Shown here: one piece after another, positions 10,646 to 22,858 of the stretch | How the letters are laid out: each line of letters begins with the position of its first letter | How positions within the stretch are numbered: the first letter of the stretch is position 1 | Origin: Albifimbria verrucaria | Taxonomy: Eukaryota; Ascomycota; Sordariomycetes; Hypocreales; Stachybotryaceae | Assembly: GCA_020081605.1 (NCBI GenBank) | Contig: JAHREC010000007.1 | Coordinates: 124,001-188,000 of the forward strand | Direction: 5' to 3' | DNA length: 64,000 nt | The notes under the pieces: generated by a model | Database searches by the model: none | What the model was told of the DNA's origin: nothing | What the model saw: the letters and a program-made list of their open reading frames with translations, nothing else | Program-made: the position numbers and the translations under genes

Positions 10646-13600
10646 TCAGTAAGCGCTATTGCGCTTGGTCCAGCTCGGTGATTCCACTACGTCTACGGGT
10701 GGGCGACCGCTGAGGATCGGGGTGTTTGCCTGTAGTTTGATACCTTCGATAGCCAGAGCGCTTTCGTCTTGCGACCAAAAAGTCATGGCAACAGTGTTCT
10801 TTCCGTTATGGTTCAGAATACCCTCGGGAATAGGGAATGCAAGCTGGGGCCCCATGAGACCATTGAACTTGCCAAACTGCCAGCCGTTGACGAAAAGTTG
10901 CACCCGAAACTTTCGGGTGTTACTAGTCTTTGTAAATAGCACATCGATAGGCACCTCCCAGCCCTTGGGAACGTGAAGGTCGAATTCAGTCGTGAAGAAG
11001 CCAATGCCGGGTTTCTGGAGGCCTTCTGTGGGTTTGCGGTTGTCCCAGCCTGCCGAGGAGGATTTGGTAGATGCCACCCTTGACGCTCAGGGTAGCTTCC
11101 CCTTCATTAAGAGGCCCCGTACACGGTCCTGGTAATCCTCTCCACCAAGGTTACCAGTTATCTTCCAGTCAATCTTCGTACCATTCAGGTCGTAATCTAG
11201 GATACCTCGAGGTGCTTTCATAGAGTCAACGCCAACAGCAAAGTTCATGTCGCGCCCATTGTTGTCAACAACGACCGTGAGAACGTATGGCTTCCCCGAA
11301 TCAAGAGAGAAGGGCAACTGGTATGTTGAGTCCTTGTCGGGTATGTCTGTGTCTCCTGCCCACGAACCGAGATAGGTGTTGTTAATCCAAACGGAACTTC
11401 CAAAGGCATATCCACCAGCTGTGTGGATTCTGAACGACTTCTCCTTTCCGGACGCGAAAAATGGCCCCGGAATAGCAGGTAGCCGGGATGGAAGCCGTAC
11501 TCGCTGCCCCATAAGACGGTAGGTGTGTTATGCTTGACGAATTGGTTGTTACTGACCGTATTGTCAGCTGTCCTCCACTTCGAGTCGTCATAGTGGTTAC
11601 TGATCTCAGGTAATCCATCTGCAAACTTCCAGTTGATGTTGTGGAGATCCGGTATGTCAAAAGTCGGCTTCTCATAGACCACATTGGTCTTGAATGTACC
11701 TATCTTTGTTCTAACTGTTTTCATGCTGACCCCATTAATTGAGATCGTACTGATGGCTTTGGGAAATCCAATCACTTCGACTTCGGTCGTAGTGTTGAAG
11801 TCAGCAAAAAGCTGTAATGTTGAACCGTCGATATTGGCAGTCCGAACCAGGTAACCAGCTTTCACAACCACAGCATCGGGATTTGTCTCGGCTGTACCAT
11901 AGGCACCTCGCTCCGAGGAACGCAGCAGAGGGACAAAGTACTGATAAGCTGAGTTGCGATCTGAACCAAACCTTCAAGTTAGCAAATCTCGATGTGTCGA
12001 GGACAGTTCATCACCCACCGAGGAGATAGATCTGCACGTCGCCGATGCGTAACACTGTTCGCTGCGTGGTTGAAACGGGCCAGTTGAAACGCACAGTACC
12101 GTCCGAAGCAAGCGTCTTCAGATCTTGGCCGCCCTCGAGGACTTTTAGAGGCGAATCAGACGATACAGCGGCTTCGTGACGCTCGTTGGGCCCTCCGTAT
12201 AAGATCAAGACAATCTTGTCATCATATTTCTTCCAGGTAAAGATCTCGGCACTCGAGTACAACAGACTGACGCCGCCGACATCATAATCTGTGACATGGA
12301 TCTTCGAGTCCCGTCCGTTGAGAGTCAAGTGGTTGTCAAAGTACGGGATGTTGAGTCTACCCCGGCTAGTCTGAACCTCCAGTTTATATGGTGTAACATT
12401 TTCACTCTCGTAGCTATCATGCCGAAGTACATAAAGCTTTGTTACACTCGTGGAGCTACCGAGTTGGGTAACAAAGAGAGATGTATCATTGGTGAACGAG
12501 GACGTGCCAGCGCTAATTGGTGATGCATCGAGATAAGCAGGCGTGACCTTGAAGAATTGCCCTGGAGCTTCATCTCTGCGTACTTTTCACGATTTAACGT
12601 TCGATCTTCCCGGATCATCGCACCGACGTCGTAGCTGGTGTAGAACAAAGGATAGCCAATGTTGCCCCAGTTAGTTCCTCCAGTGACGGGGTAAATGTTC
12701 ATGATCTTCGCGGCAGATGCGTAATTGTTCTTGTACACTATACGCTCGAATACCTCGTTGACCGACTGGGCACAAATATCATAGCTGTTGTCCTTCCAAG
12801 AGCCACCTGCACCTCCCTGGAATTCCATGATCGCATGAGGCGTGTTCGCTGATGTAGTCATATGGGTTTTCCAGTAGTCTGTTTTAAGCCCTCCAGTAGG
12901 CCAGTCGTACAAGTTCCAGCAACCAATGCCAATGGGGTAGCTGTCGTATCCGTAGATGTCGATTGCGCCTGCACCTGTGCCGGGTGCATTGTAACCCAAT
13001 GGTTCGTGGTTGTTGTTAGTGATGGGAACCACCACACCTTCAGAACGGAGAGTTTCAATGATGGACTGCATGTAATCACCATCAGGCCCGGTTTGATTGC
13101 CGTCAAAGTACGAGTATTCATTTTCTGCTTGGACGAGTATCACTGGACCGCCTTCTGTGACCTGTGCCTTGGCAATAATGCGAGCAATGTTCGAAAGATA
13201 GTTTCGTGTTGCAAGGAGATAGTCACCATCTCGGGTCCTCAAAGTGCCTTTCACGCGTTGAATCCATCCAGGAGGCCACCGCCGCTTGATTCCGAATGGA
13301 TATAAGGCCCAGGACGTGCAATGAGATAGATGCCGGCTTCTTCGCAGCTTGAAACCACTGTTTCAAGGCGAAGACACCGTCCGCAGAGAATTCCCTGGTT
13401 TCCCTTCCAAGAGGGGCCAGTACGTATAGAAAGACACAGCATTGAAACCAAGAGCCTTGATCTTTTGGAAGTTGTCGATCCACAAACTGGGGACGGGAAG
13501 TCGGAAGGGATGGGAATCACCACTAAGCAAGAATAAGCGTTCTCCGCGAATGAACATAGAGTTTCCGTCGAAAGTAACAACATCCTGCAGTGTTCTGCCT

Positions 13601-13696
13601 CGAAAGTCCCGGGATTCATGCATAGATGGAATCCCGAGGCCGACTGACCACAGTGATGAATGCCGCAATTGCTAAGCAATCTCGCACAAGATTCAT
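10646..13696 (-). CDS. Beta-galactosidase, glycoside hydrolase family 35, frame broken
   Basis: Secreted GH35 enzyme of about 1,000 residues, removing terminal beta-galactose from plant polysaccharides. Start at 13696 gives a leader ([18 protein letters not shown]). Conserved blocks follow: [74 protein letters not shown] (acid/base Glu in NEY), [14 protein letters not shown] (nucleophile Glu in EFQGG) and the C-terminal jelly-roll domains, with stop at 10646. One intron fits 12018 down to 11961 (GTGGGTGATG, branch GCTAAC, TTCAG), restoring [11 protein letters not shown]. Frame breaks occur near the leader, at 13395-13393, about 13340, 13272-13268, 12562-12560, 11461-11457, 11117-11114 and about 11055. 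The breaks placed at homopolymers are all one base short. The family and full length are secure. Whether the gene is functional depends on whether these deletions are real. Confidence 0.9.
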
Positions 13697-14915
13697 GCTG
13701 AGCAGGTGTCCCAGGCACTAAATATGATGACAATGATGGATCAAATAAGAGGGATTGTGCTGCTCTGTCTGAAATAAGATGCCTGCAGAGCCAGTTGGAC
13801 TCTGTGCGTACGTGCACTAGTTATACATGTGGAACTCGACAATACATTTTCACCCTCAAACTTCCCTGCCCCATTTCGGCGCACCTTGACCCGGAATGGC
13901 GTACGTCTGGTCTTGCGATACTTGGAAATTCTTGCTTGAACAGTTTCGAAGTTATTATGCATCAGTCCAAGTTGCGGGAAACTCTCGTCTATAACTCCGC
14001 CGAGTTTGTGGATGAGTAGGCCTGGGGTTGCACGCGCAAAGTCGGCTTCCCCACGCTGAAGTCTCATGTGATGTGGGAAGTCATGTAACGAAGCTTGCCC
14101 TCAGCTAGCACAAGAGTTGGGTTGCATATACGCGTAAATCTCATGCATGGGGTCTACTGGATTTGGCCAATGATAATAGTTTCTCAATGTCAATAGAGTA
14201 TAGCTTCATTGCAATTGGAAAGTTCCCAACTGGAAAGGATCTACAATGTCTTGTAGCTTTCGGAACACTCGAACTGCTGATGGTCCATGCGTGACTATCA
14301 AGGATGCTTGTATTATGATTCAATCCAGGTCCTAATCAAGGGCTGTAGTACGTATTGCCTAACGTGTAGTCCTCTTCAAGGAGTAGGTAGCTATGACTTC
14401 CGGTTCTACCAAGAAACCGAGTAGCGGTTACGCAGTCTATAGTAATCTGTTGGATGTCCTTCATGACGGTGTCCATTGCCTATACCACTACTTGCCCCGA
14501 AGGTGGCAACCCATCGTCTACATACGGAGTCACTCATCGGGTGGCCTTGTGCCGGGTTTCTAGGACGTGGCTGCATACACTACACCATGATTGATGGTGG
14601 GGCCCCGCATTCTTCGAGGCTGATCGTGCATCAAGTGTTGTGGTAGCGATTAAATTGTGTGTCACCACCTCGGCAACCTCTGGACTCCGGCTGTGAGAGT
14701 TGCAAGCAATAAGCGGTGACTGTGGAATAAGTAAGCGCAATGCGGACTCACTTCAAACTTCAGGAGGTTTAGTGCTGTTCTGTTATTAACGGTGCACATA
14801 AAATGAGGCATTGATCCCAGAAAACTAGGATGGCTGAGCAGATTCACCTACCCCTATACCGGGACCGCTAACGTTGACTTTTCCTTCAACTCTCTCATCT
14901 TCTCATTGGTTCACC
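13697..14915. other. Intergenic between GH35 and AA9
   Basis: The two enzymes are divergently transcribed from this 1.2-kb region, so it carries both promoters. Open frames at 13741-14067 (-), 13795-14019 (+) and 14534-14740 (-) show no domain and are taken as chance. Confidence 0.5.
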
Positions 14916-15697
14916 ATGATTTCGACACTAGCAACTGTAGTCGCCATTATTATGGCGGTTCTGCCCTCCGTCTCGGCCAACTACAACCATGAGGCATTGA
15001 TTGTCAATGGCTTCGTCACGGAGCCCTACGAATTTGTGAGGCGCTCGTCCAATGGCTGGTCACCGGTTGGCGACGTAAACTCTCAAGATTTTATCTGCAA
15101 CCAAGGTGGGCTCGATCCCAACATCATAGCTAAGACCAAAACAGCTACTGTCAAGCCGGGTGACATGGTTGGCTTCACCGTCAATATCGAGATTGGCCAC
15201 CCCGGCCCTCTTGCAGTTTACATGAGCAAAGCCCCCAACGGCATACCTGCAAATGCCTACAAAGGGGATGGCGACTGGTTCAAGGTATACAGCCTGACGG
15301 TTACTGCTTTCGATAGCAGCACGATACATTGGGGTAATTACAAGTACGGTATCGCGATTCGAAACTACACGTTCGAGCTTCCGCACGACCTCGCACCCGG
15401 ACAATACCTTATGCGTGCGGAGCATATTGGTCTGCATCAAGCTGCCGAATATGGGAAGGCACAATTTTACATCAGCTGCGCACAGCTCGAAGTTGTTGGA
15501 TCTGGCACCGGAGTGCCGTCCCCTTAGTCAAGATTCCAGGAGTATATACAGGATATGAGAGTGGGATCTTGATCGAGCTTTTCAACCCTGTGCCCACCAC
15601 CTATGATGCTCCCGGACCAGTCACCTGGCCCAATCGCTGCGAGGATCGGATGGCAAATCTCCTGGGAGAGAAGTGGGGTGGGGATTGTGGCTGGTGA
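14916..15697 (+). CDS. AA9 LPMO with Asn at the His1 position
   Basis: Copper LPMO family AA9 (formerly GH61), which oxidatively cleaves cellulose or hemicellulose outside the cell. ATG at 14916 starts a signal peptide (MISTLATVVAIIMAVLPSVSA). Family landmarks follow: ALIVNG, DVNSQDFICN, NIEIGHPGPLAVYMSKAP (second copper His), APGQYLMRAEHIGLH, and AQFYISCAQLEVVG (Gln and axial Tyr). The C-terminus (GVYTGYESGILIELFNPVP ... GGDCGW, stop 15695-15697) is reached only if one C is added in the CCCC run 15520-15523, where the frame as given ends at TAG. In the standard register (mature residue 10 = Asn of VNG) position 1, normally the copper-binding His, is Asn: VSA/NYNHEALIVNG. Residue 4 is His but is out of register. 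Total length of about 260 residues is normal for AA9. Confidence 0.88.
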
Positions 15698-18216
15698 GAT
15701 CCGTTACGATTGGATTTGGGCCGAGATTTTTCCAAGGCCTCCATATGGGTCAGATGAGATTCGCAGTGGCACTGGTGAGAATTCAACATTCCGCCATAAG
15801 TACTGCAATTAAGAATTGTCGTTCAAGTTTGCAGGAGACAGTAGATAGGATAGCAATGATTAACACAGTACCAAACCGTGCTTTCTCGTGTTCTTGTGCG
15901 TGACATTCCACATGCTGAAGCTGACTTGGACATGCTAGATAGTGGACAACTGAATTCACCACCGCAGTCTGACTAACCTTGTGTTCAGTAGTCGACCTCA
16001 TAATACGCTGCTGAAAATCGAATCTTGTGGCCTCCTCACCGGTCTTTGATCCTGTTATCGCAAGCTGATAGATCAAATTTCTTCCTTCACTCAGAACTTT
16101 TAAGTGTTTTGCAGCCCAAAGTACTAGTTGCGCACCGCAAAGTCGGTTGATCAAGTTCTGTTCCATCGATTGTACGCCATGTAGACCCAAATAGCTATGT
16201 GGCTAATTGAAACGATTGGGGAGATTTCAACCACATGAGCGCAATAACATTAGATGGGATGTTCCAACAAACATCATACACCACCGAGAAAAGTCATATT
16301 CACTAACCCCGTGAATAGCAGCACCAGTTAGGATTAGGCCCTGCACAGAGAAACATTCCTTTGACACAGGCATCTTAGCAACATGCGACATGCAAATAAA
16401 GACCATGTCAGGGTAACTCGTCCGAGATCGCGTCCGAACCCCTCAAAACTCCATCTCGACAAAATCTTGAAAAATGATACAGTGGAGTTGTTGGTGGAAT
16501 ATTCAATACCGCATGATCCACAATCAGCTGTTAGATGAAATGTTAGGATTCGTAAGATTGAAGATCGCGGCTTACAAGTTAGACAATTGGCTGATAAGCC
16601 GGCGCTACTGGTCAAGAAATCACACTGATGAGCGACGCTGTACTGTGGTATCACAGCGGGGATATTGTGGGCCTCGACGGCTTTGAATTGAAATAAGTGG
16701 CTTATTGACCGACGCTACTGTTCAGGGGTTACAAGAGTGAGCAATTCTGCACTGTCCTGACAAGACAAGGATTCAGAGGCTCACCAATACATAGCAAGAA
16801 CGGTTTTCGGGTTTGTTTCATGAGGTGCAAGACTCTCCTCGCCAGCTGATCATACACTTCGTGGGCTTTACCTCATTGCCGCATTGATATCGAATCTACC
16901 AGGTCCTGCTGGCTGCTACGTAAAGGGACCGTGAGACCTGTAACGGCATGTCTGCCATGCTGGCCGGGCATGCGACAATCTGAGTGAAATATTGTCTCAT
17001 GCTATAAACAATACATATGTAGACAATTGCCGTTTTATGCTCGCCTCGCAGCAACACACAATCATCGCAGTCCTGCGGCTCGAGCTCCCTTGCCTAGGCT
17101 TGATTCTTGATCGACAAACACCACAGCTCGTCGAACCTCACTACACTTATATGTACGAAATTCCCCATAGACTGTTCTGTGAGCCGACTTCCAAACTGAC
17201 AGTTATGCAAAGGCCCACGCCCAAACATGTTTTTCTCTCCGTATTGGGTCTGTCTGCATGGTATGTTGTGATGACTACATCTACATTGGAATGCACTGGC
17301 CGCATCGTATAATAGTCTCGGGGTCTACCAGGATGTTGACCGTCGTCTGCGTGGCTCATTTTGCGCAAGGCGGTGGGGATGGAGCTTAACAGTGATCCCG
17401 AACACATGTCTAAAAAATATATATGGCCGCATCCTATATGGAGACCCTTTTTGGAGACTGCTGTGCTGACACCGATGCTCTATATCTCAGCGAGTCGTAG
17501 TTATCAGTTGGTGGAGCACAGTGATGTCAATAGGATAAGAATAGATAGATTGTTCTGGATTTACATGCTAGCCTTGAAGATCTGCATTTCATCTAATCCT
17601 CCGCACTCAGGTTCATGTCTCAAGCCGCATTCCCATATGATATTTTTATTAATATTATTATTAATAATAAAGTTAATTATTAAAGATTATATATTTAAAA
17701 CAATTATTATATCAAATATTTTTATACAATATAATCAATTTATTTTTAAGATAAAAACCTTTTAATTATCAATAAAACTATTTAATAAGATAATATTATT
17801 TTATATTTAAATACCTAAACCTATATATAATTTTATTTAAAACATTTATACTTATACTTAATTTATTTTATTATAATATTTATCTTTTCATAACTATAGT
17901 AAATATAATACTTAACTTTATTTTACTCCCTTGTCTCCTACCTTACATCGCTATTTCTTAAGCTATATACCCACGAATAACTAATCAACTTCCTCTGCGC
18001 TATAGTCAGGTTTTTTAGTATAGATACTAAGTAAATATCCAGTGATTATAGTTAAACTTTCGGTATAAATATTGCTATATACTCTCAATATCTCCGCCCC
18101 ACCTTGCTCCAACCAAAGTCAACACTATCTCACTCCCATCCTGTGACGACCCTGTCCACGAACTCACCCATGCCTCTTGCTGCTCTTTCTATAAGCCTTA
18201 CTACTCTAGTTCCCTA
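15698..18216. other. Long intergenic region with AT-rich block
   Basis: No convincing gene in 2.5 kb. A minus-strand frame 16190-15783 contains a good-looking donor (AAG-GTTAGT) after STTEHK and could be a small gene, but it has no recognised domain. From about 17640 to 17935 the sequence is nearly pure A/T. A degenerate direct repeat lies at 16587-16760. Confidence 0.4.
16587..16760 (+). repeat. Degenerate direct repeat, about 60 bp, 110 bp apart
   Basis: Copies begin at 16587 and 16697. They share TGGCT.AT...CCG.CGCTACTG.TCA.G and then a looser GTGAGCxA..CTG.ACTGT stretch. This is probably an old diverged duplication. Confidence 0.5.
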
Positions 18217-18963
18217 TTAGATACTTTCTATCTCAACCATCAAACTCCTCTTGAACCGCTTCGGCACAACTGTGGAGTTAACTCCTGCAGCGGCAATGTT
18301 GATCCTGCATAAAAACATATTAGTTACTCGATTTTTTACTGACTGTATTCTCACTCTTGCAAACTTGGCAAGTACAGGAATTGTGTGAAAGTCTTCTGTC
18401 TCAAAGTGGATCATAGGTATGGTACTAACTGATTAGTTCGAAGTTAGTAGATATATTATCCAGTTTTTCTTCTGAATATACTTACCAGTTCATGGAATGT
18501 CGAATCATCAAGATCCGTCAAATTATACTTGACTCCATCCTCAAATATTAAAGTAGACGGGCGTACAGGATCTTGGCAATCACTGGCATGCTCTGACCGC
18601 TTTCCTATAAAACCATAGCCACCACCACCATAGTTGCGTATCACAGAACTGGTATCGTCGATTTTTGCGCGCCGACGCAAACATCCGTTTCGCCATTCGA
18701 AGACCACCTTGCGATCATTGTGCCACAACCGTTATTCTCGCGGCTGACGTCATGACCTCTAACCTCGAGATTCCATTCCGTGGGAATCTCTTTGAAGTGC
18801 AAGCTCCCGAACCGCATTGATGGCACGCCGCAGCATTGATTGGACCCGACATTAGCACAGTGAAGACTGTTTTTCCCTTGCAATCGAGGGCGCTGAGGTT
18901 CAGCCAGATATCGATGGCGGAGACACCAGCAACAAGGCTGAGCAGGGTTGGTATAAGGAGCAT
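18217..18963 (-). CDS. Secreted cysteine-rich protein, paralogue A (frame broken)
   Basis: Homologue of the plus-strand gene at 19967. ATG at 18963 gives leader MLLIPTLLSLVAGVSA, then IDIWLNLSALDCKG, NSLHC, QCCGVP, HFKEIPTEWNLEVRG, YGGGGYGFIGKRSE, NLTDLDDSTFHEL and, in a last exon after about 18305, INIAAAGVNST...PKRFKRSL with stop at 18219-18217. Each block matches the paralogue (IDIWLN/VDIWLN, EIPTEW/EIPTDW, GGGGYGF, NLTDLD, HEL, INIA, FKRSL). An intron starts after HEL (GTAAGTATAT) and the last exon follows TTTTTATGCAG, but the middle exon is not resolved. Frames change at the A5 run 18874-18870 (complement), one base short, and again between VCVGAQ and YGGGG. No known domain is recognised; it is extracellular by its leader. 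Confidence 0.65.
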
Positions 18964-19966
18964 TATAAAACTGAAATTGAGGTTCCAAATAACGAGGTTT
19001 AATGAATGATAAGTTGACTCAAAGGAGGAATGAGTTTGAATAGGGAGGTGAACCACGCTCCTGTCACTGCAACTACGTTCTTTATATAATCGCTTCAGCA
19101 GCATAAAGAGTATGCCCATTATGGTTATGTAGCGCACATGCCTTCAATCCACTCAGCCATCATAAGAATAGACACTTTTATGGAATGTTTTTCTTTAAAC
19201 ATGCCAATCCTTGCCTAGGTGCCAAGCATATCTCCATCCAAAGCTAGAAAGTAAAAATGGAGAAACATGCGGTCAACAGAGGTCCGAAAGGGCCAAATGA
19301 CGCCCTTATGCTAGGATAGACCCTTGCAGTATTTATTTCCGACTTATATATATGGAGCTGTGCGCGACTTAGCCTTTCAGAGTCAGCAGTGTATCTTAGT
19401 ATCGAAGGTTCTAACATAGCCACACACCACTTTATGGTGTAAGACTTAGCCCCGAGGGCTGATTGTGCGCCATTTGACTCTAGGCCTCATTTATTGCGCA
19501 CAGCCAAAAATGTACACTGCTAATACATTGGCGTACCTGCTATCAGGTCAGAGGTCAGCAATTTTCAAACCTAACCTCACATGGTAAGATTTAAGTGAGG
19601 CAGGTTATTGGTGGCTTCTACCCTTGCCTTGGCAGCAGCTATTTATCCATCCACGAAAGGAAAGGCCTTGCTGTGGCTTGTGAAGGCACAGGTACATGCC
19701 GAAGTGATGCGCGCTCGCCAGAATCCTATGCAATGCCCGGCAGGTTTGTAGCTTGGCGTGGGTGGGTTGAGACCCACCGATGGATGTTCCATCTCCCTGC
19801 GCTTTCCTGAAATAGTCTCTCTAATTATACGAGACACTGGACAGGAACGACAACCAAAGCTTTCCACTTCAGTATATAATGATATCATTTCTCCTTCTCA
19901 ACTGCCTGTACCCTAAGTAAACCCGTCCTTGCTTGTTATTTCATTCACCTTCACCACTTTACCATT
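18964..19966. promoter_or_regulatory. Shared intergenic region of the divergent paralogue pair
   Basis: One kilobase between the starts of two paralogous secreted-protein genes facing away from each other, so both promoters lie here. No further gene is supported; frames at 19595-19810 (+) and 19643-19888 (-) mirror one another without domain evidence. Confidence 0.5.
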
Positions 19967-20679
19967 ATGCGTTTCAGCCTCGTTTTCTGCAGCCTCTTGG
20001 CTCGTGGTTTGGCCGTCGACATTTGGCTCAACTGGCATGCCGACAATTGCAGAGGGGCCAACAGCCTCCATTGCCCACAGATGAATCCGAACACATGCTG
20101 CGGGCTTGAGGGAGCAACCTTTGCTAGCATTGACTTCAGAGAGATCCCAACCGACTGGAGTCTCGAACTAAGAGGTCATCAAGGTCCTAAATGTGGTCCG
20201 GCCATTCAGTTTGCAAGCGTTTACCGCAGGTCAAATATTTGCATTAATAAAGGCCCGTTTGGTGGAGGTGGCTATGGCTTCTTTGAAAAGCGCTCCGACA
20301 CTTCTCAGGACTGCCACGAAACCGTCACGCCATCTACTCTGGCTTTTGTTGATGGACCCCAGTATAACCTTACCGATTTAGACGCATCCTCCTTGCATGA
20401 ACTGGTACGTCTATACCTTACCTACGAAGACGAAATTTGCGCTGATTATTGTTATTCACAGTTAGTTATGTCCTTTTTGTCTCTTTTCCCTTTGTTTTCT
20501 TCCTCTTACTTTCTTCATCTATCCCCTCCTCAAATTGATATTATGTCCTAGAGCTAGGTGATATGATGCTAACTGATCTATCTATCTATAGTATTAATAT
20601 TGCATCATCAGGAGGAAACTCGACTGATGTGCCTCACAAGTTCAAGAGAAGCTTGGTTGCGGAGGAATACATGATCTAG
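19967..20679 (+). CDS. Secreted cysteine-rich protein, paralogue B
   Basis: Leader MRFSLVFCSLLARGLA is followed by VDIWLNWHADNCRG, NSLHC, NTCCGLEG, FREIPTDWSLELRG, PKCGPA, NICINKGPFGGGGYGFFEK, DCHETV, NLTDLDASSLHEL and a basic tail (HKFKRSLVAEEYMI). Preferred model: exon 1 19967-20460, intron 20461-20591 (GTTAGT ... GCTAACTGATC ... CTATAG), exon 2 20592-20679, giving 193 residues. An alternative donor GTACGT right after HEL matches the intron position in paralogue A, so the stretch VRLYLTYEDEICADYC may be intronic. There are at least eight cysteines. No named family; a secreted effector-like or cell-surface role is a guess from leader and Cys content. The gene is complete, unlike its partner. 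Confidence 0.72.
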
Positions 20680-21981
20680 GCCGAGCTGTAGTATGGATCA
20701 TAGCGCTTCGCTCAAGGATATTTCCAAAGTTGGCTGGCACTGTCAAACGAGGTAGTGTGTCCATTTATGGCGTCAAGGGAAGGATCTAGCAGTATACATC
20801 AATAATTTCATATAAGAAATGGTTTCTCTCTTAAGTTATTTACCACGTCTCTGGTGTTAAAACGCCAAGTAGCCGATACACCAATACTCTCGTGTGGACT
20901 TAGAGGGTTCACTACCAGACGTTGGAATTGAGACGATCATGGGGCTGAGCTGATGAATAACCCTCTTTGTAGGCTTCTTAAAGTTGTTACAAGGAGTCTT
21001 AAACCTTCGAAGAGGGAGAACACTCCCGGGAACCTGTCGTTCAAGAGCTTTATGGCCAGGCAAAGGATCTTGAGTGAGCCATAGACCAAACGGAGACGTG
21101 GCAGTGATCGATTACGGAGTCCTGAATGTATACGTAATTTTGGGATGACCCGTGAGAAGGTAGTTCTACTCTGTGGGAGCAGAACTCTTCCCAACGAGGT
21201 CGACACGTCGTAGTAGAACGATTTGGCCAGCATCAAGTCGTGCACACAAGTTCGGTCCATGTAATTGATTGATGAGATCAATGGCAGTTAATATGATACA
21301 TTCGGTTATCGACTCGGCTCAAAGATGCCGCGAAGGCAGTCTATAACTGTTTTTGCATTCCTCTAAATCTGACCTCTGGGTGAGCCCTCATCGCCTTCTG
21401 TCGTGGTATGAGTTGCCGTGTGCTCACTCCGCTTAAGTCTATTGACCGGCTTCAACCAATTCACTGTGTTATCACCAAAAAGTTCAGTGGTTGGTCGGAG
21501 GTTTGTTTCGTAGAGCTTGAAATCGTCCACGGTGCAGATTCGTATGACACTAATACCGGAGACTCTCGCCGCGGCGATATATTAATATGCCATTTGTAGA
21601 GCAGAAGTGGCTACATATTTTTCAACCAGATGCAACTATCGTCTTTTCTATAAAGGCAGTCAGATTTGCCTCGCTACGGATGTGTCGGACCAAATCTAAG
21701 GAAACAGAAAAATCAAAGGCAAACATGAAGGCCGTGATTTTGCGGCAGTGGGCGCAGTGGCATATGGAGGTTCATAAAAGGCCGGGGCCTTTCTTAGGCT
21801 TGCTCAGGTCAGAGTGCCGTGTGGATATTTTGATCCGGCAGTATGCTACAAGTACGAATGTAAAACACGGCCTTTGAAGAGATACAATGACTCACAGACG
21901 CTATCTTAACCGCACCACTGAAGCAATTTGCGGTCGCTTTGCTTTCTATAAACCAACTATCGTCAGTAACGTCAGCGAGAG
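20680..21981. other. Intergenic, no supported gene
   Basis: A minus-strand frame 21281-20857 (114 codons, Leu/Arg-rich) and plus-strand frames 21408-21599 and 21587-21877 have no recognisable domain, leader or splice pattern. Confidence 0.45.
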
Positions 21982-22311
21982 GTGCTCGGAGAGAAACACC
22001 CCGATACAATCAGGAGCATGGCAAATCTCGCGGTAACATACCATACGCAATGCCACTATTGTAAGGCTGAGTCAATGAAGGTCAAGGTGTTGGACCTTCG
22101 GCGATAGCTGCTCGGAGAGAAGCACCCTGACACGTTTCAACTTATGCACGGCCTCGCACTTACCTGATATATCCGTGGCCGCCACCACGATGCCATCGCC
22201 CTCATGGACCAATGCTTACAACGCCAGAAATCGATCCTGGGTTCAGATCATCCGTACACGACCAGATCTACGAAGGTCTTAGTAAAGTGGCGAGATAGAA
22301 GCAGCTGGTGA
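21982..22311 (+). pseudogene. Relic of kinesin-light-chain-type TPR repeats
   Basis: One frame reads VLGEKHPDTIRSMANLAVTY, then VKVLDLRR-stop-LLGEKHPDT...LMHGLALT-stop, then DAIALMDQCLQRQKSILGSDHPYT before a TGA at 22309-22311. LGEKHPDT/LGSDHPYT with NLAxxY and LMxQCLxxxKxxLG is the repeat unit of fungal NB-ARC or patatin NLR sensors. Two internal stops (TAG between LRR and LLGEK, TGA after ALT) and the lack of any start or upstream domain mark it as a fragment. Stops upstream of 21982 confirm that nothing longer survives. TAG is compatible with CAG-to-TAG and TGA with CGA-to-TGA, both RIP-type changes. Confidence 0.75.
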
Positions 22312-22858
22312 GGCTACGGGCGTTTTCAAGAAGACTCTGGCCGTCTGTTTATGCTATGTGGCTAACTCAAACCCCCACTGAACAAACCGTGGCACAAGAG
22401 CAAATAGCCTTCAAGTTAGTTCGCTGGCAATGCTATTGAACCGCGGGAGACCAACGCAGAGCAGAACAGAATGGAATAGTGTTCATCATGAGACTTACAC
22501 TACTGTCTAGGAAGCTTTTGGTCAATGACATAGTATCACAACAATTGAATTTTATCCTTTGAAAGAGATGTTACCTGAAAAGGATAGTCTTTCGCACATG
22601 GGGATAATTTTACATCATGAGACGGGCCATAAGCAGTGTTGCAGCCTAGACCTTGATTCATATATTTCTACCTAATAAAAGACTCCAAACCGACACCCCT
22701 GAAGCACGGCTTGCACCATCGTTTAGACAGCTAGTTACAGTGACCTCGCTGCATGAGTGGATGAATTGGCAGAACGAGACTGAGTGCGTCCGCTTGTTTG
22801 GAAGAAAGTAAGTGGGATGAAATGCCTCCATACAAAGTGCTTGAATAAGATCCATCCT
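22312..22858. other. Intergenic
   Basis: No supported gene. A plus-strand frame about 22670-22810 looks coding-like at its end (SLHEWMNWQNETECVRLFGRK, then stop) but has no start or known domain. Confidence 0.4.

Noticed and set aside
15783..16190. 135-codon minus-strand frame with a GTTAGT inside
   Set aside because: Possible small gene, but no domain and no matching acceptor that gives a sensible second exon.
17361..17765. 134-codon plus-strand frame
   Set aside because: The second half is only AT-rich DNA translated as Ile/Lys/Phe; no family similarity.
20857..21281. 114-codon minus-strand frame
   Set aside because: Leu/Arg-rich, no leader or domain; likely chance opening.
22670..22810. 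Plus-strand frame ending NETECVRLFGRK
   Set aside because: Coding-like end but short, without start or recognisable family.
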